A DNA stretch of 11,834 nt. Source: Chlorobiales bacterium (lineage in GTDB: Bacteria > Bacteroidota > Chlorobiia > Chlorobiales > Chlorobiaceae). Numbering within the stretch: position 1 is the first letter of the stretch; each line of letters starts with the position of its first letter. The position numbers and the translations under genes were made by a program. The notes under the pieces were generated by a model, which was not told the origin of the DNA, did no database searches, and saw nothing but the letters and a program-made list of their open reading frames with translations. This document shows positions 1 through 5,025 of this stretch, in pieces. The stretch covers positions 1 through 11,834 of the forward strand of contig JAKSDB010000440.1 of the NCBI GenBank assembly GCA_022360415.1. Reading direction: 5' to 3'.

Positions 1-159
1 ACCGAGAATAACCCTGAGCAAGGTTGTTTTCCCCCCTCCATTCGGTCCTACTATTCCAAGAAACTCTCCCTCTTGGACATTCAGGGAAAGACCGTCCAGA
101 ATTTTCGTTCCGCCTAAAATAACAGACAGTTCTTTTACTGTCACAACAGGAGACCTCAT
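1..159 (-). CDS. znuC: Zinc ABC transporter ATP-binding protein, N-terminal part (cut by window edge)
   Basis: The first 53 codons of an ABC-transporter ATPase are visible; the rest lies beyond the left edge. The translation starts MRSPVVTVKELS and carries a clear Walker A motif GPNGGGKT at residues 38-45, preceded by the usual beta-strand GEFLGIVG. The ATG overlaps the znuA stop codon in an ATGA arrangement (4-base overlap), which points to translational coupling. Position after a zinc-type substrate-binding protein and a Fur-family regulator makes this the ATPase of a ZnuABC-type high-affinity zinc importer, acting on the cytoplasmic face of the inner membrane. The permease gene znuB would be expected next, outside the window. 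Family and role are secure. The metal (zinc rather than manganese) is inferred from the neighbours. Confidence 0.9.
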   Translation of the reverse strand, partial: MRSPVVTVKELSVILGGTKILDGLSLNVQEGEFLGIVGPNGGGKTTLLRVILG

Positions 160-1088
160 TGGATACTCTCCGCAAAAGCGTTGGCGACACTTCTGAGGTT
201 TTCAATATAGTCACCAGAAAGGGGATCGGCTACTGCGGTAACACCCCCGATTTCACGGGCAATGGTTTCAGCCTGGAGCGTGCTGAAGGCGGGAGATACA
301 AAGACAACCCTGATTCCATACTTTTTTGCCTGCCGGATCACCTCTTGCATTGTTTTCGGTGTCAGTTCCTTACCCTCTTTTTCAACAGCTATCTGTTTCA
401 GACCGAACTCTTCGGCAAAGTACCCCCAGGCAGGATGAAATACCATGAAAACCCTGTTTTTCATCCCATCGAGCTTTCGTGAAATTTCCTGTGCAAGCTG
501 ATCGAGTTCGGCTTCAAGTTTTTTCCGGTTTTCGGCATACTCGGCTGCGTGCAAGGGATCGACCCGTGCAAGGGTACGCTCGATGTTCCTTGCGGCCAGA
601 ATCCCGTTCCGGGGCGACATCCAGAAATGCGGATCGATGCTACCATGCTTGTGCCCGTGATCATGACCATGATCATGACCGTGACTGTGCCCATGCGTTG
701 AAATTTCAATCCCGCTAAAGCCCTCAGAAGCATTGCATATCACCATGTCCGGATTGAGTGCACTGAACTTCTTCATCCAATCCAGTTCGAATTCAATTCC
801 CGAGCCCGCCATGACAAACATCCTTGCGTTCCCGAGGGCAACCATCTGGCCGGGAGTGGGATCATACGTATGAGGATTCGCTCCCGGTGGGACCATGACT
901 GTAACGTCAACATAGTCGCCACCAACACGCTCTACAAAAAAAGAAAGAGGCACTATTGACGTTACAACAGGAACTATGACACTATCCCTGTTATTCACAT
1001 CTTTCCCAATAGCTTCTCCAGAGAGATGAGAAACGATCACGGCAAAGAGTATGATCACTGTTTTCAAAAAAACCTGCTTATTGTTCAT
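156..1088 (-). CDS. znuA: Zinc-binding periplasmic protein ZnuA
   Basis: Cluster A-I (ZnuA/TroA) solute-binding protein of 310 residues that captures periplasmic zinc for the ABC importer. Residues 1-28 form a signal peptide (MNNKQ, then a hydrophobic stretch). The expected metal ligands are visible: His73 in NPHTYDP, His154 in DPHFWMSP, His218 in FHPAWGY and Asp288 in DPLSGDY. A His-rich acidic loop at residues 132-148 has nine His alternating mostly with Gly, Asp or Ser, the hallmark of zinc-specific members. A longer reading starting at 1127 exists, but it would put 13 extra residues in front of the signal peptide and overlap zur by 50 bases. The ATG at 1088 is preferred and overlaps the zur stop region by 11 bases. 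The 3' end overlaps znuC by 4 bases. Zur repression of the whole operon is likely. Confidence 0.93.
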   Translation of the reverse strand: MNNKQVFLKTVIILFAVIVSHLSGEAIGKDVNNRDSVIVPVVTSIVPLSFFVERVGGDYVDVTVMVPPGANPHTYDPTPGQMVALGNARMFVMAGSGIEFELDWMKKFSALNPDMVICNASEGFSGIEISTHGHSHGHDHGHDHGHKHGSIDPHFWMSPRNGILAARNIERTLARVDPLHAAEYAENRKKLEAELDQLAQEISRKLDGMKNRVFMVFHPAWGYFAEEFGLKQIAVEKEGKELTPKTMQEVIRQAKKYGIRVVFVSPAFSTLQAETIAREIGGVTAVADPLSGDYIENLRSVANAFAESIQ

Positions 1089-1512
1089 ATCCTGTTTTCT
1101 TTGTAAGACATGATTTACATAACCCATTCAATTGTACGAGATGGCTGACGATCCGGAATCCATCAATGTTCATCCCCTCCCGATACTGACAGTCTACAAT
1201 GTTGCCGACCTTCCCGCATGAGACACAGACAATATGGTGATGGTGGCCTTCCGCGTCGTCGGCCATGCACAGTGCGTACCGCCTCTCGCCGCCAAAGGTC
1301 ACGATCCTGAACAGAATCCCGCATCCAGTCATGGTTTCAAGGTTCCGGTATACACCCGGCAGCCCGCATTGTCCGATTGTTTCCCTCAGGAAACCCTGGA
1401 CCTCCTGTGGCGAGAGCGCACCGCCTTTTTGCAGAAAAAGATCGATAATAGCCTTACGACGGGGTGTCACTTTACACCCTGCCGCCCTGAGCTTTTCAAA
1501 CAGTGCTTCCAT
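1078..1512 (-). CDS. zur: Fur-family metalloregulator, probably Zur
   Basis: Fur-superfamily repressor of 144 residues: an N-terminal winged helix (about 1-80, with CKVTPRRKAI and GLPGVYRNLETM typical of the DNA-recognition region) and a C-terminal dimerisation and metal domain. Two CxxC pairs, Cys96/Cys99 and Cys132/Cys135, would hold the structural zinc. The run His90-His93 is the usual regulatory-metal segment. As first gene of an operon with znuA and znuC it is most likely the zinc sensor Zur; Fur or PerR function is not excluded by sequence alone. An in-frame TAG lies two codons before the ATG, so this start is the first possible one. The purine run AGAGG abuts the ATG, closer than an ideal Shine-Dalgarno sequence. 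A 25-bp palindrome starts 3 bases upstream of the ATG and suggests autoregulation. Confidence 0.87.
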   Translation of the reverse strand: MEALFEKLRAAGCKVTPRRKAIIDLFLQKGGALSPQEVQGFLRETIGQCGLPGVYRNLETMTGCGILFRIVTFGGERRYALCMADDAEGHHHHIVCVSCGKVGNIVDCQYREGMNIDGFRIVSHLVQLNGLCKSCLTKKTGYEQ

Positions 1513-1515
1513 CCT

Positions 1516-1540
1516 CTAAACAGAAATAATTTCCATTTAG
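1516..1540. promoter_or_regulatory. Candidate Zur operator (25-bp palindrome)
   Basis: The two 12-base arms are CTAAACAGAAAT (1516-1527) and ATTTCCATTTAG (1529-1540), centred on A1528. Ten of 12 positions pair, and the inner GAAAT/ATTTC and the outer CTAAA/TTTAG are perfect. It lies between a plausible -10 element and the zur start codon, where a bound dimer would block transcription. Size and AT-rich form suit Fur-family sites in general. The exact Zur consensus for this group is not known to me, so assignment to Zur is by position. Confidence 0.65.
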
Positions 1541-1541
1541 A

Positions 1542-1570
1542 AATATATAAAGAAAACGTTGAACTGTTGA
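1542..1570 (-). promoter_or_regulatory. Candidate promoter of zur-znuA-znuC
   Basis: On the minus strand a -10-like TATATT (1542-1547) and a -35-like TCAACA (1565-1570, 4 of 6 consensus) are 17 bases apart. The predicted start of transcription falls inside the palindrome at 1516-1540. The -35 lies within the tandem 8-bp repeats. Prediction from pattern only. Confidence 0.4.
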
Positions 1571-1589
1571 GTTGTTGAATCGTTGAGTT
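1558..1589. repeat. Four tandem 8-bp repeats upstream of zur
   Basis: Plus-strand units are GTTGAACT, GTTGAGTT, GTTGAATC and GTTGAGTT, directly abutting; units 2 and 4 are identical. The array covers the -35 region of the proposed zur promoter. The function is unknown. It may be a simple-sequence tract or a set of helical-turn-spaced protein sites. Confidence 0.7.
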
Positions 1590-1810
1590 GTCAAAAGAAA
1601 AGACGGCCGCCCGACATAATGGAAATGCGCCGAGGAAACATTTATTGAATTCCGGGCACCTTTTTTTATTGTCATGAGTCCCGATTGCATCAGGATGCAA
1701 GGCGAACGGAGCCCCGATTTGTCGGACATGAGGATATCGATCCAGACAGGCAGGGATCAGGAAAACAATTGAATCACTGAGTAGATCGCTTTCCGGCTAT
1801 GAGTCTATTA
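1590..1810. other. Non-coding stretch with a cluster of small hairpins
   Basis: No credible gene is visible between the zur promoter region and the MITE-like element. Within 1677-1758 there are several short inverted repeats close together: TTGCATC/GATGCAA (1685-1691 and 1694-1700, perfect, two-base spacer), CCGA/TCGG (1714-1717 and 1722-1725), GGAT/ATCC (1732-1735 and 1740-1743) and GATCC/GGATC (1739-1743 and 1754-1758). The last two overlap and exclude each other. GTCC near 1677 can also pair with GGAC near 1724 to enclose the first hairpin. This could be a structured RNA or the remains of an intergenic repeat. A run of seven T lies at about 1660-1667 on the plus strand without a convincing stem before it. 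Confidence 0.35.
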
Positions 1811-1817
1811 CCTCAGA
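1811..1817. repeat. Left 7-bp direct repeat (target-site duplication)
   Basis: CCTCAGA directly abuts the left terminal inverted repeat and is identical to 1957-1963 on the other side of the element. Confidence 0.7.
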
Positions 1818-1956
1818 AAGCCTTTCAACATGAGGGTTTTTGTTCGAGGTCAAGAAGAACCCACGTTTCAGAAGCGGAGTGTATATGCAAATACATGAGC
1901 ATCGGAAACGTGAGTACGACACAGAGATCGGGCAAAAGGACCATGTTGAGAGGCTT
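1818..1956. mobile_element. MITE-like palindromic element, 139 bp
   Basis: The ends are 15-bp inverted repeats, AAGCCTTTCAACATG at 1818-1832 and CATGTTGAGAGGCTT at 1942-1956, with 14 of 15 bases matching; the one difference would be a G-U pair in RNA. A second arm pair, CACGTTTC (1862-1869) and GAAACGTG (1905-1912), is perfect and in the same symmetric register. An inner pair, TGTAT (1880-1884) and ATACA (1891-1895), closes a six-base loop. Weaker complementarity links TTTTTG near 1840 with CAAAAG near 1935. A perfect 7-bp direct repeat CCTCAGA flanks the element. It has no coding capacity. This matches a non-autonomous miniature transposable element that needs a transposase from elsewhere; the parent family is unknown. 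It begins 2 bases beyond the leuA stop codon. Confidence 0.72.
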
Positions 1957-1963
1957 CCTCAGA
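1957..1963. repeat. Right 7-bp direct repeat, containing the leuA stop codon
   Basis: This second copy of CCTCAGA spans the leuA TGA (1959-1961 on the minus strand). Because the stop lies in the duplicated target, insertion left the leuA protein unchanged. Confidence 0.7.
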
Positions 1964-3638
1964 GTCTGTTCATCGCACTGAGCACAGCCTTGATCGACGC
2001 CAGGCTGATGTTGGAGTCGATTCCCGCACCCATTGATTCACGCCCTGAAGCATCCTTGATCAGTATGTAGGCGATCGCTTTGGCGTCGGCGCTATGGCCA
2101 ATGGCGTGCTCTGCATATTCGTCAACACTGAAATCAAGACCAGTATGCTGCTGTACCCCGCGAACGAAAGCATCGACCGGGCCGTTCCCCTTGGCGGTAA
2201 AAGAAATCTCTTGACTGTTATGCTGAAGAGTACATGCTATGGTCGTCGACACTTCGTCATCACGTTCAGGATCTTCGTCCTCCCAGTTGATATGGCATTT
2301 TTTCATGGCATACGGTTCATACAGCCGTATATATTCACCATGAAAGAGATCATGAATCTCTTTGGACAGAAGCTCCCTCCCGTTCAGGTCAACCTGTGAC
2401 TGTATCACGGCACCAAAGGAAGACTGCATCCATTTCGGAATTTCGTAGCCGAAATCACTTTCCATGACGTAGGCGATCCCGCCTTTTCCGGACTGGCTGT
2501 TGATCCTGACTATCGCTTTGTAGGAAGACCCTACATCCCGGGGATCGATGGGGAGGTAAGGAACGTTCCACAACCCGTTGCCGTCTCTTTCGAGCGCTTT
2601 CATACCCTTGCTGATCGCATCCTGGTGGGAACCGGAAAACGCCGTGTAAACAAGCTCCCCGGAATAGGGTTGCCGTGGATGAACATTCATCCGCGTGTTT
2701 TTGCAATAAACCTTGCGGATACGGGGAAGATCCGAAAAGTCCAGCTCCGGGTCCACCCCCTGGGTGCAAAGGTTCAGCGCCATGGTAACAATGTCCATGT
2801 TTCCGCACCTTTCACCATTGCCGAAAAGAGCTCCCTCGACCCGATCTGCCCCCGCCATAACTGCAAGCTCAGCTGAAGCAACCGCAGTTCCGCGATCATT
2901 GTGCGTGTGAACGCCTATCAATACAGCATCACGGTCCACGATGTTCCTGCAGAACCATTCGATCCTGTCCGCGAAGATATTGGGTGTCGACATTTCGACG
3001 GTCGAAGGAAGGTTGATGATTATGGGCTCTTCCGCCGAGGGCCCCCAGGCATCCATAACGGCATGAGTCACCTCAAGCGCGTAATCGAGCTCTGTTCCCG
3101 TAAAACTTTCAGGGCTGTACTGAAACCGTATGCCCTTGTTACCTGAAGCTTCTTTGAGTTCGCGAACAAGCCCGGTACCGTTGACAGCGATATTCCTGAT
3201 CTCTTCACGCCCCATCCTGAACACAACGTCCCGCTGCACGGCGGATGTTGAATTATAGAGATGCACAATAGCCTTGTGTACACCTTCCACTGACTCGATT
3301 GTTTTACGGATGAGATGTTCCCTTGCCTGTGTCAGCACCTGTATCGTCACATCGTCCGGAATCAGATTTTCTTCGATGAGCTTTCTGACAAATTGAAACT
3401 CAACAGCTGAAGCGGAAGGGAAGCCGACTTCGATCTCTTTGAAACCTATGCTAACCAGCAATCTGAACATATCGAGCTTTTCTTCAACACTCATGGGAAC
3501 CGGCAATGCCTGGTTGCCGTCCCTCAGATCGATGCTGCACCAAAGAGGCGCTTTCATAATTCTTTTGTCAGGCCATGTTCTGTCCGGAATATCCACCGCC
3601 GGATATGCTGCATATTTTCCGAAGTTCATCTTCGCCAT
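1959..3638 (-). CDS. leuA: 2-isopropylmalate synthase
   Basis: Catalyses condensation of acetyl-CoA with 2-oxoisovalerate, the first committed step of leucine synthesis, in the cytoplasm. The 559-residue length fits the long LeuA type. The HMGL-like TIM-barrel is clear: CSIDLRDGNQAL with catalytic Arg39 and metal-ligand Asp40, EVGFPSAS at 70-77, metal ligands His244 and His246 in GVHTHNDRG, and GALFGNGERCGN at 269-280. The C-terminal part (about 430-555) is the LeuA allosteric domain where leucine feedback would act. The ATG at 3638 has a strong GGGGAG five bases upstream. The gene stands alone, with no leuB, leuC or leuD nearby. Upstream is a leader peptide and attenuator. Downstream, a MITE-like element begins right after the stop codon, so it would be the 3' end of the transcript. 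Confidence 0.96.
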   Translation of the reverse strand: MAKMNFGKYAAYPAVDIPDRTWPDKRIMKAPLWCSIDLRDGNQALPVPMSVEEKLDMFRLLVSIGFKEIEVGFPSASAVEFQFVRKLIEENLIPDDVTIQVLTQAREHLIRKTIESVEGVHKAIVHLYNSTSAVQRDVVFRMGREEIRNIAVNGTGLVRELKEASGNKGIRFQYSPESFTGTELDYALEVTHAVMDAWGPSAEEPIIINLPSTVEMSTPNIFADRIEWFCRNIVDRDAVLIGVHTHNDRGTAVASAELAVMAGADRVEGALFGNGERCGNMDIVTMALNLCTQGVDPELDFSDLPRIRKVYCKNTRMNVHPRQPYSGELVYTAFSGSHQDAISKGMKALERDGNGLWNVPYLPIDPRDVGSSYKAIVRINSQSGKGGIAYVMESDFGYEIPKWMQSSFGAVIQSQVDLNGRELLSKEIHDLFHGEYIRLYEPYAMKKCHINWEDEDPERDDEVSTTIACTLQHNSQEISFTAKGNGPVDAFVRGVQQHTGLDFSVDEYAEHAIGHSADAKAIAYILIKDASGRESMGAGIDSNISLASIKAVLSAMNRL

Positions 3639-3668
3639 TTGATCTCCCCAATATTTTTTTCATAACTG

Positions 3669-3703
3669 AAAAAGCCACCAGCCCTTGTGAGGCAGGTGGC
3701 TTT
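3669..3703 (-). terminator. Attenuator: intrinsic terminator in the leuA leader
   Basis: On the minus strand AAAGCCACC (3695-3703) pairs with GGTGGCTTT (3671-3679), nine perfect base pairs. The stem continues after one T-T mismatch with GCC/GGC, and five T follow (3669-3673). It ends about 30 bases before the leuA start codon and after the leader-peptide stop, so transcription would end here when leucine is plentiful. Confidence 0.88.
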
Positions 3704-3754
3704 CAATGCCGAAATATTCTTTCCATGGAATATCTTACAACACACCTCCCCCAC
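3687..3754 (-). promoter_or_regulatory. Antiterminator pairing of the leuA attenuator
   Basis: GTGGGGGAGGTG (3743-3754), at the end of the leader peptide, is complementary to CACCTGCCTCAC (3687-3698): 10 Watson-Crick pairs, one G-U pair and one mismatch. The second arm is the 5' arm and loop of the terminator, so the two structures exclude each other. This is the 2:3 structure of classical attenuation. Confidence 0.72.
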
Positions 3755-3818
3755 GACCCTCTTCGTATAGTAGAAGAAGACCTTTTGACAAGAGGCTATG
3801 TAGAGTAGTTCCGTGCAT
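3735..3818 (-). CDS. leuL: leu leader peptide (27 residues)
   Basis: A short reading frame between the proposed promoter and the terminator. The translation begins MHGTTLHSLLSKGLLLLYEE and ends in a Gly-rich tail and Leu27. Eight of 27 residues are leucine, including four consecutive codons CTT CTT CTA CTA (residues 14-17). The ribosome would stall there when charged Leu-tRNA is scarce, freeing the downstream strand to form the antiterminator. Position, Leu content and the surrounding alternative RNA structures make the assignment strong. It is odd that no Shine-Dalgarno sequence precedes the ATG and that the predicted transcript start falls at or next to the ATG, so translation may be leaderless. 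The peptide itself is expected to have no further function. Confidence 0.85.
   Translation of the reverse strand: MHGTTLHSLLSKGLLLLYEEGRGGGVL
3757..3779 (-). promoter_or_regulatory. Pause hairpin over the Leu codons
   Basis: The 7-bp stem CTTCTTC (3773-3779) with GAAGAGG (3758-3764) includes one G-U pair and encloses TACTATAC. The Leu codon run forms its left arm, so a ribosome stalled there would melt it. The same GAAGAGG can alternatively pair with CCTCTT at 3790-3795. This is the 1:2 structure of the attenuator. Confidence 0.65.
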
Positions 3819-3823
3819 GCTTG

Positions 3824-3851
3824 AATATACAAAAACCGTTTGAACATGCAA
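3824..3851 (-). promoter_or_regulatory. Candidate leuL-leuA promoter
   Basis: Minus-strand -10 TATATT (3824-3829, 5 of 6 consensus) and -35 TTGCAT (3846-3851, TTG conserved) are 16 bases apart. Transcription would begin around 3817-3818, at the leader-peptide ATG. The whole leu control region fits between here and the end of the upstream lipoprotein gene at 3894. Confidence 0.55.
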
Positions 3852-3893
3852 CCGGAAACAAGGCTACAGCGTTCCCGACGCCCTTTCTTCGGA

Positions 3894-4946
3894 TCACCCG
3901 GCTTTCAGACGCATCAGAAGGCGGTTCCTGCTGTCAAAGAGCTCAAGCGTCTTCCCGGTTATTTTCCATCTCGAAGTATTTTCCAGGGCCGAAAGAAAAG
4001 CCTGTTCAATGCTCCCTGACTTACCCGGACAGGCCATCCGTGTCGTTGACAACCGTGTAAAAGACAATGTCGCCGACCCTTTCTTGTAATTGCCCATAAG
4101 GCTGTTGCACCCGGTAAATCCCTTGATGCTGTTGCCGTAGAGTGACATCACCAGATTCGGTGCCTTACGGCTCCCGATCTTGACATTTGTACTGCCTGCA
4201 ATGGATATCACGCGCCAGTATGTCCCGACCAGCTTCACCGCCGGAGTCCCCGGATTCGTGCATGATCCCCCCGGCCAGAAACGTCCGAATTTCTGAACGA
4301 CAATATGCTCGCGGGATGCTGCGCCGCGTTCCGGTTTTCGCACGACAAACCTTCCCTTGAGCGTAGCGAGTACCGGTTTTCCCACCCCTGAACGCAATGC
4401 AAGATATTGCTCCACAACCGAGGTGTCCCTCGACTGAAACACAAGCGGGTAGCTTTTTCCGGTTTTGCACTCCTTGAAAGTAAAAGCATCCCCCACAGAG
4501 AGAAACATACCGTTCATCGTCAGCGGGCCGGGCAGCATATCGACAAAAGATGTTTTTCTCAAGCTGTAATCCAGACTGGATACAATTTCATTGCCCCGCT
4601 GGTCAAGCATCCTTATTTCCTTTTCGGTCACATAACGAAACTGAATGGGCCATTTATCCCCATTGTCCAGCACCAGGCGGTTACCTTTGGTATACCACTT
4701 CCCGAGATCATACTCCGTCCTGCTTCCACCTCCCTCAATACCGATCAAAACACGTTTCAGACGAAACGTTCTGTCTCCGAACAAGGTAACAGTCAGCTCT
4801 TTGGACCGGCAATCCGCGCAGGGAATGAATCCGGCATAGGTGATATTGACTGTGGAAAGCGGTTGGTCAGGTTTTGTAATCCTCACCCCGCATCCTGAGA
4901 TAACAACCAGCATCATAAGAGACAAAAAAACTGCGGCATGGCGCAT
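3894..4946 (-). CDS. NlpE-META domain fusion lipoprotein
   Basis: A 350-residue lipoprotein. Residues 1-19 are a type II signal peptide with lipobox ISGC and lipidated Cys19. Residues about 34-130 match the NlpE N-terminal domain: YAGFIPCADC with CxxC at Cys43/Cys46, then LTVTLFGDRTFRL. A middle segment (about 140-230) is less clear and may be an NlpE C-terminal-like or OB-type domain. Residues about 238-348 are a META/HslJ domain, with VGTYWRVISI, FTGCNSLMGNY, MACPG and the conserved pair Cys280/Cys306. In E. coli NlpE senses envelope and copper stress and HslJ is a heat-inducible lipoprotein; what the fusion does here is unknown. A longer start at 5000 exists, but the ATG at 4946 has GGAG seven bases upstream and gives a clean signal peptide. 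It lies 79 bases downstream of the AraC gene and may share its transcript. Confidence 0.85.
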   Translation of the reverse strand: MRHAAVFLSLMMLVVISGCGVRITKPDQPLSTVNITYAGFIPCADCRSKELTVTLFGDRTFRLKRVLIGIEGGGSRTEYDLGKWYTKGNRLVLDNGDKWPIQFRYVTEKEIRMLDQRGNEIVSSLDYSLRKTSFVDMLPGPLTMNGMFLSVGDAFTFKECKTGKSYPLVFQSRDTSVVEQYLALRSGVGKPVLATLKGRFVVRKPERGAASREHIVVQKFGRFWPGGSCTNPGTPAVKLVGTYWRVISIAGSTNVKIGSRKAPNLVMSLYGNSIKGFTGCNSLMGNYKKGSATLSFTRLSTTRMACPGKSGSIEQAFLSALENTSRWKITGKTLELFDSRNRLLMRLKAG

Positions 4947-5025
4947 AAAAAAACTCCGTTTATCGATCCAAGTAAAGCACAAGGGCACATCTATAAACAC
5001 AATAAACTATCCGCATCTTATAAAA

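Noticed and set aside
658..693. Tandem repeats near 660-690 as a CRISPR or regulatory repeat
   Set aside because: They are 12-bp coding repeats for the His-rich loop of ZnuA, with no spacer structure.
1089..1127. A 13-residue N-terminal extension of znuA
   Set aside because: It would put a polar stretch before the signal peptide and lengthen the overlap with zur; the ATG at 1088 gives a normal exported protein.
1721..1743. Resemblance of GGACATGAGGAT to the MS2 coat-protein hairpin
   Set aside because: The complementary 3' arm needed for that hairpin is absent; the match is chance.
3639..3760. T-box riboswitch in front of leuA
   Set aside because: No T-box sequence (AGGGTGGNACCGCG) or specifier-loop layout is visible, and the short leader with Leu codons explains the terminator better.
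3626..3847. A 73-codon minus-strand frame across the leuA leader
   Set aside because: It starts inside the proposed -35 element, ends inside leuA, has no recognisable protein features, and is in a different frame from the Leu-rich leader that fits the attenuator.
3852..3893. Terminator after the lipoprotein gene
   Set aside because: No stem followed by a T-run could be found on the minus strand; transcription may read into the leu region or end by another means.
4407..4898. A 163-codon plus-strand frame opposite the lipoprotein gene
   Set aside because: It is antisense to a gene with clear domains, lipobox and ribosome-binding site, and its translation shows no family features.
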